Shown: piece after piece, positions 6,415 to 11,372 of the stretch
How the letters are laid out: each line of letters starts with the position of its first letter
How positions within the stretch are numbered: the first letter of the stretch is position 1
Assembly: GCA_029210905.1 (NCBI GenBank)
Contig: JARGGF010000061.1
Location: 1-11,372, forward strand
Direction of reading: 5' to 3'
DNA length: 11,372 nucleotides
Source: Bacteroidales bacterium
Lineage (GTDB): Bacteria; Bacteroidota; Bacteroidia; Bacteroidales; NBLH01
Notes under the pieces: model-generated
Seen by the model: only the letters and a program-made list of their open reading frames with translations
What the model was told of the DNA's origin: nothing
Databases searched by the model: none
Position numbers and translations under genes: made by a program

Positions 6415-7647
6415 TTAAAGAGCTGTGGTAGCTTTTGCAGTCCTGATTTTATGCCCGCTTAATCCATAATACAAAATATACAAGAAACATGGAATACAGA
6501 GCCAATAAGCGTTTTGACTACCAACACTATCTTTAAGAAAACCATAGATGGTTGGAATTAAAGCTCCACCAACAATGGCAATTACCATAAGTGATGACCC
6601 TGCTTTAGTAAATCTTCCTAAATCAGTCATTGCCAACGGCCACAAAGCAGGCCACATCAATGAGCAACCCAGGGCCATAAAAACAATAAAATAGATTGAA
6701 ATATCAGCAGGAGTTAACACAACCATAAATGAACCGAAAATAGCCAAAATAGCACATATCCTTAAAGCAAGTGCCTGATTAATATACTTTGGAATGAATA
6801 CTATTCCACAAATATATCCTATAACCATTCCAACAGGAGCAATCCAGGCATAAAGCTCAGCATTTGGAAGATTAATACTTTCAGCATAATCAACCAGGGT
6901 ACCCAGTGATACCGTTTCTACCCCAACATAAAGAAACAAAGCAAGAACCCCTAACAATAAATGTGGAAACTGCCAAATTGATGTCTTGCTGGCAGCATAA
7001 GGACAATCTTCAATATTTTCTTCATCTTCACCGGTTGCTTTAACCTCTGGAAGTTTCGACATGATGGCTAAGATGCCCAAAAGAATAAATACGCTGATGA
7101 TGATATATATTGGAAGGTTTATGTCCATCAAATCAACATCGTTCACACTTTTACCAATAACCAATGCTAAAAAGAGTGGTGCAATTGGCCATGCCAGTTT
7201 GTTTGCGATTCCCATAAAACTCATTCGTTTTGCAGCACTTTCCATTGGACCTAATATAGTAATATAAGGATTTACTGAGGCCTGAAGAAAAGTATTACCC
7301 ATACCACTTATAAATGAAGCTACTAGGAAAAGACTTAAACTTTCCATCTTTGCCGAGGGTATGTACAGGTAAAAACCCAGGGCAAACATTACAAAGGATA
7401 ATGCCATGGTTTTTTTGTACCCTATTTTCCCAATTACCAAAGATGCAGGATATCCAAAAATTAAAAACGCTGAGAATGTAGCTGCCAAAACCATGTAAGA
7501 TTCACCGGAAGTAATATCAAGCGATTTCTTTAACAAAGGAATTAAATAGCTGTTGATGCCCAGTGCAAATCCAATTGCAAAAAACATGATGCCTATGATC
7601 AGCAATGGTAAGAAGTACTTTTTTGTTTGCGAATCTACATTACTCAT
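6415..7647 (-). CDS. nagP: MFS sugar permease of the FucP/GluP (FHS) type, probable GlcNAc transporter
   Basis: A 410-residue polytopic inner-membrane protein with about 12 hydrophobic segments, split by a charged central loop near residues 195-225 (EVKATGEDEENIEDCP). The first helix ends in GFALGINSYLIPLLK, the G-x-N-x-x-L-x-P-x-L-K pattern of the fucose/glucose/galactose:H+ symporter family. GNTFLQASVNPYITILGP (about residues 116-133) is also typical, and Asn and Glu residues inside helices fit sugar contacts. NagP proteins of this family import GlcNAc by proton symport in chitin-using bacteria. The assignment to GlcNAc rests on the GH18, ROK and NagB neighbours; another hexose cannot be excluded. 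ATG 7647 starts MSNVDSQTKKYFLPLL, a short cytoplasmic tail followed directly by helix 1. There is no Shine-Dalgarno, only an A-rich leader. Confidence 0.88.
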   Translation of the reverse strand: MSNVDSQTKKYFLPLLIIGIMFFAIGFALGINSYLIPLLKKSLDITSGESYMVLAATFSAFLIFGYPASLVIGKIGYKKTMALSFVMFALGFYLYIPSAKMESLSLFLVASFISGMGNTFLQASVNPYITILGPMESAAKRMSFMGIANKLAWPIAPLFLALVIGKSVNDVDLMDINLPIYIIISVFILLGILAIMSKLPEVKATGEDEENIEDCPYAASKTSIWQFPHLLLGVLALFLYVGVETVSLGTLVDYAESINLPNAELYAWIAPVGMVIGYICGIVFIPKYINQALALRICAILAIFGSFMVVLTPADISIYFIVFMALGCSLMWPALWPLAMTDLGRFTKAGSSLMVIAIVGGALIPTIYGFLKDSVGSQNAYWLCIPCFLYILYYGLSGHKIRTAKATTAL

Positions 7648-7843
7648 TTTTTCAGTTTTAATAATTTAGTTTAAAATTTTTATAACGTTTATCCTGATAA
7701 ATTAGTCAGTTAATTAAATAAAAGCAAGATTATTAATTGAACCTCAATAAATTAAATAAAATAACTGACAGCTTATATTCCCTTGAAAATATTTAATAAA
7801 ATTAGAAAGTTTGCCCTGATTTCAAAATTTAAAAACAAATGTT

Positions 7844-7851
7844 CAAAATTA
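7844..7851 (-). promoter_or_regulatory. Candidate -7 box for the transporter gene
   Basis: The - strand reads TAATTTTG, an exact fit to the TAnnTTTG element of Bacteroidota sigma-ABfr promoters. A correctly spaced TTTG -33 element is not present: the nearest TTTG (7862-7865) is only 10 bases upstream. It lies about 200 bases before the transporter start, just after the terminator-like inverted repeat. This is a weak call. Confidence 0.25.
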
Positions 7852-7870
7852 GTATCCAGAACAAAGAAAA

Positions 7871-7951
7871 AGGAAAGCGGTTAAAAGGCAACCAACCTCA
7901 ATTAATCGAATCAACCTAAGAGAAAGAACATATTTTATTAACCGCTTTCCT
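7871..7951 (-). terminator. 14-bp perfect inverted repeat with T-rich exit, terminator-like
   Basis: AGGAAAGCGGTTAA (7871-7884) and TTAACCGCTTTCCT (7938-7951) are perfectly complementary across a 53-nt spacer. On the - strand the second arm runs into TTTTCTTTGT, so it can work as a large-loop terminator after the NagB-like gene or as an attenuator before the transporter. The spacer has no open frame of note. The arms resemble those of the repeat at 6179-6220. Confidence 0.5.
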
Positions 7952-7971
7952 AAGCAAATGTATCTTTAGTT

Positions 7972-8089
7972 ATTGGTAATTAGTCATTGGTAATTAGTTA
8001 TTATCATTGGTTATTGGTAATTAGTCATTGGTCATTAGTTATTGGTTACTGGTCATTTGTCATTAGCTAATTTCTAATGTCTAATGTCT
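7972..8089. repeat. Degenerate heptanucleotide tandem array (ATTGGTN / ATTAGTN)
   Basis: About 17 units in a row: four heptamers (7972-7999), one 6-base unit (8000-8005), then twelve heptamers (8006-8089). Early units alternate ATTGGTA and ATTAGTC. Units near the gene drift to ATTTGTC, ATTAGCT, AATTTCT and AATGTCT (twice). The array reaches into the TAG stop codon (8088-8090) of the NagB-like gene. The same heptamers appear at 1059-1079, so this is probably a repeat family dispersed in the genome. The period of 7 would shift frame if it entered coding sequence. Confidence 0.85.
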
Positions 8090-10415
8090 AAATCTCAATT
8101 CCTTCCATTGATTTTTCCAGATCACGTGCGTGTGCTATAAAGTTTTGAACATTCATTTCTTTAAAAAACAACAATCCGTGACTTGCCAGTACTTTTGGAC
8201 TTTCATTCTGATAAAAGAAATCTTTTCCAAGCAACAATTGCAAATCCTTTAATTGCTCTACCCAAATTTTCTGGGTAAGCTTACTAAATTTTCCATCCAA
8301 CATATAACTTGGGAATGAAGCATTCACCTGGCTCATATAACAATCAGTAAATGAATTATTTAATACTGCCAAAGCATTCAGGGAAACCGGAACAATCACA
8401 TCTGATTCTGCAGGATGGAAGCGGTACCAAACATTTCGATAACCCCAAATTCTCAGGTTAGATAAATCTTCTTCCTTTCCCCACAACCTCACAGCCTCTG
8501 CAATTGCCTGTAATACTTTATAATGTGTATCAGGTCCGCTACCTTCAGGATCTAATGCAAGGCTAATTACTGTTGGTTTAAATTTCCGTAACTGTTCCAG
8601 GATTGGAATTACATCGCGAGATCTTTCAGGTTGTTCGGTAAAAATATCACCTGTATAAAAGCCCAGTCGAAGGTGATGTAAATTTTTTACCTGTACACCA
8701 AAGTGGGCCCAAACCAGCTCTTCCTCAAACTCACGAATCATTCCTTTTAAGCGCTGAATTTTAGGAGGGTTTTTTTCGCCATCATAACTTTTCTTGAGAA
8801 TAACAAGAATTTCATTAATCGTGTCACGAAGTTCTTCTTTGTTTTTTATATTGTATATTTCAACAATAGCTCGAACCATACGATGGCACAAACCTCGCTC
8901 CATGCCGGGCTTATCCATTTCAGCCACTTTATTTAAGTAGTGCGAAACGTCCTTGTCCCATTTATATTTATAGCCAACATCAAAAAAGTCGGCATATTCG
9001 ACCATTTGAATTTTATTAATTTCGAGGAACTGTTTTGTGCTTTTTAAGGAGTTGATAACAAAGCTATTAGTAACTGCTGTAAATCCTGAAGTAAGCACTG
9101 CAAAGTGAAACTCGTTGCTTGCATCCCTCAATTGCCTGTTGATGTGTGGGAGAATCCCCAGCATAATATCATCATGATGAGGCCCGGTATGATAAAATAC
9201 CTGGTTGCTTTCCGTTAGCAAACCTTTATCTATTTTAACTGATATTGAGTCAATTACAGACTGTACCGTATTTTCATTTAATCCTGGAATTAACTTACAA
9301 TACCTGTCAGTTTTTAGTTCATCCAAAACCAAATGATGGCCATATTTATCCAGACGTTTACAAAGGTTTATGACAGCCCGCTCGGACTTTTCCTGCGTCC
9401 ATTCTCCTGTTTGGTAATATTTATCCACACTGTCAGTCAAAAAGGCTGCAGCACTGGTAGTTGTGTAGAACCTGCCATTCTTTAATTTATGCAACACCGT
9501 AGCAGGAAATACGTTACTTGGCTCATTTTCAAGGCTATCCTTAACAACCTGGGCCTTGGCTTCGCCCGCAGCGATAATAATTGCAGTTGCATCAGGATTG
9601 TAGGTAATGGTCTCCAGTCCAATAGTAATTACCAAACGGTTCCTGGAAATTTCAATTCCACCTAAATCGCCGGCAGCAACAGCCTGTGTTTCAAAGTTTG
9701 TTGATGTGAGGCGGGTGGTTGAATAGTGATCAGATCCCCTGGTATTAAAAGCAATATGACCATCAGGTCCGATTCCACCAAGGAAAAAGCCAATTCCTCC
9801 CAGTTCCCTTATTTTAGTTTCATATTCGGTACACCAATGATCCATCATAAAAATGGATTGTTGCTGCATGTGTTCCAACTCAGATTTACACTCTCTGAAA
9901 CGAAGTGATAAGTCAACTGTTGAATCAGGAAAAACCTCAGAAAAATGAGCACCCTTGAAGAGCGGAATAGCATCAGAATTAATCAACAAAGTTTTTTTCC
10001 TGTCAAGGCCAAAACCGTCAATATAAAACTTGTTAACATAATAAAAGAAGCTATTGGCCTGTTTGGAGCTAATCGGGTAGAACTCATCGATTTGTACAAA
10101 ATGCAAATTCGATAATTCAGGCTTATCTTTCGCCAGCAAATGATATTTTTCGCGAATTGCCTTAACCTTTTTCTGATTCCAGTTTTCAAGTATAAACCCA
10201 GTCCATTTAATAAAGTGTTCCGGGGTTTTGCCAGTTGGTAAACTGATAACACCATCAGGGTTTTCGCTAACCCATTCAAGAAACCTTAACGAAGTCAATA
10301 ATCCAAGTTGCGGAAAATTGTCTACAGTAATGTATGGCATTCTGGTATTCATTTTATCAACTCCTGAAAGTTCAAAAAATGCCTTCTCCACACTGGTCAA
10401 CTGCTCTAATTGCAT
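8088..10415 (-). CDS. Long NagB-like/LmbE fusion protein, diverged paralogue
   Basis: A 775-residue cytoplasmic protein with the same domain order as the 642-residue protein but much diverged. The NagB-like part (about 25-335) has SLPTGKTP (58-65), VQIDEFYP with Asp110 (E. coli Asp72), and GGIGPDGHIAFNTRGS with Asp218 and His220 (Asp141, His143). The Glu148 position is Thr225 (FNTRGS instead of FNEPGS; codon 9741-9743). Compared with NagB, the region before Asp110 carries an insertion. The LmbE part (about 405-690) has GPHHDDIMLG (411-420, His413 and Asp416 as probable ligands), an insertion of roughly 100 residues, the R-x-x-E...FGV motif (561-574) and GPDTHYK (His631). About 100 C-terminal residues have no counterpart I recognise. 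The zinc site looks usable; canonical deaminase activity is uncertain. A terminator separates it from the SusD-like gene upstream. Confidence 0.85.
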   Translation of the reverse strand: MQLEQLTSVEKAFFELSGVDKMNTRMPYITVDNFPQLGLLTSLRFLEWVSENPDGVISLPTGKTPEHFIKWTGFILENWNQKKVKAIREKYHLLAKDKPELSNLHFVQIDEFYPISSKQANSFFYYVNKFYIDGFGLDRKKTLLINSDAIPLFKGAHFSEVFPDSTVDLSLRFRECKSELEHMQQQSIFMMDHWCTEYETKIRELGGIGFFLGGIGPDGHIAFNTRGSDHYSTTRLTSTNFETQAVAAGDLGGIEISRNRLVITIGLETITYNPDATAIIIAAGEAKAQVVKDSLENEPSNVFPATVLHKLKNGRFYTTTSAAAFLTDSVDKYYQTGEWTQEKSERAVINLCKRLDKYGHHLVLDELKTDRYCKLIPGLNENTVQSVIDSISVKIDKGLLTESNQVFYHTGPHHDDIMLGILPHINRQLRDASNEFHFAVLTSGFTAVTNSFVINSLKSTKQFLEINKIQMVEYADFFDVGYKYKWDKDVSHYLNKVAEMDKPGMERGLCHRMVRAIVEIYNIKNKEELRDTINEILVILKKSYDGEKNPPKIQRLKGMIREFEEELVWAHFGVQVKNLHHLRLGFYTGDIFTEQPERSRDVIPILEQLRKFKPTVISLALDPEGSGPDTHYKVLQAIAEAVRLWGKEEDLSNLRIWGYRNVWYRFHPAESDVIVPVSLNALAVLNNSFTDCYMSQVNASFPSYMLDGKFSKLTQKIWVEQLKDLQLLLGKDFFYQNESPKVLASHGLLFFKEMNVQNFIAHARDLEKSMEGIEI

Positions 10416-10452
10416 GATAATAATTTGTTTATGTTACTATTTAAAATTTATT

Positions 10453-10460
10453 TTTAACAA
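10453..10460. promoter_or_regulatory. TTTAACAA half-site upstream of the long NagB-like gene
   Basis: This 8-mer is identical to one arm of the palindrome at 1384-1400 and lies 38-45 bases before the start at 10415. The second arm is not conserved. It may be a shared regulator contact for the two fusion genes, or chance in AT-rich DNA. Confidence 0.2.
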
Positions 10461-10477
10461 GGTTAGATTTTGAAAAA

Positions 10478-10502
10478 GCCTTCCGGAACACGTCCGGAGG
10501 GC
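10478..10502 (-). terminator. Intrinsic terminator after the SusD-like gene
   Basis: GCCTTCCGGA (10478-10487) pairs with TCCGGAGGGC (10493-10502): 10 bp with one G-U and a 5-nt loop. On the - strand TTTTTCA follows. It lies 48 bases past the SusD-like stop and should end the SusCD transcript, leaving the NagB-like gene to its own promoter in the short 10416-10477 leader. Confidence 0.85.
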
Positions 10503-10549
10503 ATTAATAAAATGATATAAATTGGAATAAATGTAAGCAAATTCAGATA

Positions 10550-11372
10550 TTAATTTGTTGATGTGCAATAATTCATATTTTTATCCCACCATAAATTTGT
10601 ACTAGTTTTGTCACCACCTGCACCCATTAAAGCAACACCTTTATTGTATTCATCTGCATTATTAATTGATTCAATATTAGGAATCTTTACACGCTTAATA
10701 AAACTTCTGGAATCAAGAACATCAGAAGGCAAGGCTGCATAAATCGCGGGATCACGGTATGCTAATACATCAAATCTTGGTAAATTAAGTCTTCTTTTAT
10801 CACTCCAGGCCTCAATTGACATATCAGGGAAAAGAGCCAAGTACTTTTGAGTAATGATTTTCTCCAAAGGGGTATTTCCTGCACCAACTACATCGTCATA
10901 ATTTGCACTTGTACCGGCTATATTTTTTTCGGTTGAAGCCAGATATTCATCAGCGCCTGCAACCTGCCAGCGATCAAATGAACTTTGAACACCCAGTTCA
11001 TACTCACTTTTAGCAGAACCTGCAATAAATCCTCTGGATATTGCCTCAGCTTTTAAAAAGCACACCTCCTCAAAAAGCATCAGATCATATGGCCTGCTTA
11101 TATTACGTGAACTGGCAGGGCCTACGATATATTCTCCAAGAATAGCAATCTCTGTTTTTTGGTTGGGAGCAATATTAACATCATTGGGATGTAGACCCGG
11201 AGGTACGCCCTTCCATATACCATCTGTTGGAGGATCAAACATAACAACTGCTCTCGGATCAACTTTCGCAGGGAAAGTGGTTGCAGTAACATCAACCGGC
11301 CAATCAATACCACCTATATTAGTTACAAGTTTTTCAAATGAAGACGTCATATGCTGTGTCTCCCCCCATGCA
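10550..11372 (-). CDS. SusD/RagB-like outer-membrane glycan-binding lipoprotein, C-terminal part (5' truncated by window)
   Basis: The frame stays open to the right edge. Codons upstream of the ATG at 11350 read AWGETQH, so that ATG is internal and the gene begins outside the window. About 274 residues are visible. The segment ITQKYLALFPDMSIEAWSDKRR, followed by LPRFDVLAYRDP, fits the SusD-like_2 type, in which a Q-K-[YW]-x-A-L-[FY]-x stretch and E-A-W-x-x-[RK]-R precede the C-terminal lid. The earlier LMLFEEVCFLKAEAISRG matches the TPR-like helix of the family. SusD proteins sit on the cell surface over a SusC TonB-dependent channel and capture oligosaccharides. The ending WWDKNMNYCTSTN is plausible for the family. 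SusC is expected just outside the window. The ligand is inferred to be chitin-type from the neighbours. Confidence 0.85.
   Translation of the reverse strand, partial: AWGETQHMTSSFEKLVTNIGGIDWPVDVTATTFPAKVDPRAVVMFDPPTDGIWKGVPPGLHPNDVNIAPNQKTEIAILGEYIVGPASSRNISRPYDLMLFEEVCFLKAEAISRGFIAGSAKSEYELGVQSSFDRWQVAGADEYLASTEKNIAGTSANYDDVVGAGNTPLEKIITQKYLALFPDMSIEAWSDKRRLNLPRFDVLAYRDPAIYAALPSDVLDSRSFIKRVKIPNIESINNADEYNKGVALMGAGGDKTSTNLWWDKNMNYCTSTN

Larger units (their letters stand above)
7648..8087. other. 440-bp non-coding gap upstream of the transporter
   Basis: In the - strand direction this gap holds the heptamer array that runs out of the NagB-like stop codon (7972-8089), then the long inverted repeat (7871-7951). 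About 220 bases of AT-rich leader to the transporter start follow. In that leader TAATTTTG on the - strand (7844-7851) fits the Bacteroidota -7 box TAnnTTTG. A near-palindrome around AACGTT (7683-7690) lies about 40 bases before the transporter ATG. No gene is visible in either strand. Confidence 0.6.

Noticed and set aside
7972..8089. CRISPR array
   Set aside because: Units are only 7 bases with no spacers; it is a simple tandem repeat.
10550..11350. SusD-like gene starting at the ATG at 11350
   Set aside because: The frame continues upstream to the window edge with plausible SusD residues (AWGETQH), and 266 residues without a signal peptide is far too short for a SusD protein.

Overview
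The window is AT-rich and looks like Bacteroidota. It carries a SusD-type glycan-binding lipoprotein, start codons that lack Shine-Dalgarno sequences, Bacteroidota-style intergenic repeats, and NagB/LmbE fusion proteins of the kind found in that phylum. My guess is a marine or sediment Bacteroidales/Marinilabiliales relative. The theme is uptake and catabolism of N-acetylglucosamine (GlcNAc) and chitin.

Layout. On the + strand, from the left edge: the 3' end of a ROK-family sugar kinase (1-137); a second, overlapping ROK gene whose ATP-phosphate motifs are degenerate (121-1005); a repeat-derived gap (1006-1419) ending in a hairpin and a palindrome; and a glucosamine-6-phosphate deaminase-like protein fused to an LmbE/PIG-L deacetylase domain (1420-3348). 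A bidirectional terminator (3375-3402) separates these from genes on the - strand. Read in their own direction from the right edge, those are: a truncated SusD-like gene (10550 to the edge) with its own terminator (10478-10502); a second, longer NagB-like/LmbE fusion (8088-10415); a gap with a heptamer array and a 14-bp inverted repeat (7648-8087); an MFS sugar transporter of the NagP/FucP type (6415-7647); a hairpin-rich gap (5805-6414); an intact ROK kinase (4920-5804); and a GH18 chitinase-like lipoprotein (3508-4824).

Inferred pathway. GH18 cuts chitin-type polymers outside the cytoplasm. The SusCD pair, of which only SusD is visible, imports oligomers. NagP carries free GlcNAc across the inner membrane and the ROK kinase makes GlcNAc-6-P. 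The fused proteins could then combine deacetylation (LmbE domain) and deamination/isomerisation (NagB domain) to give fructose-6-P. No stand-alone nagA is present.

Most interesting observation. The two NagB domains have lost different members of the E. coli NagB Asp141-His143-Glu148 triad. The 642-aa protein has Thr at the Asp141 position, and the 775-aa protein has Thr at the Glu148 position. Alongside them sits a ROK protein lacking canonical phosphate-binding residues, overlapping another ROK gene. The locus therefore holds duplicated enzymes with non-identical active-site losses, which suggests subunit cooperation, new substrates or sensory roles rather than simple redundancy.
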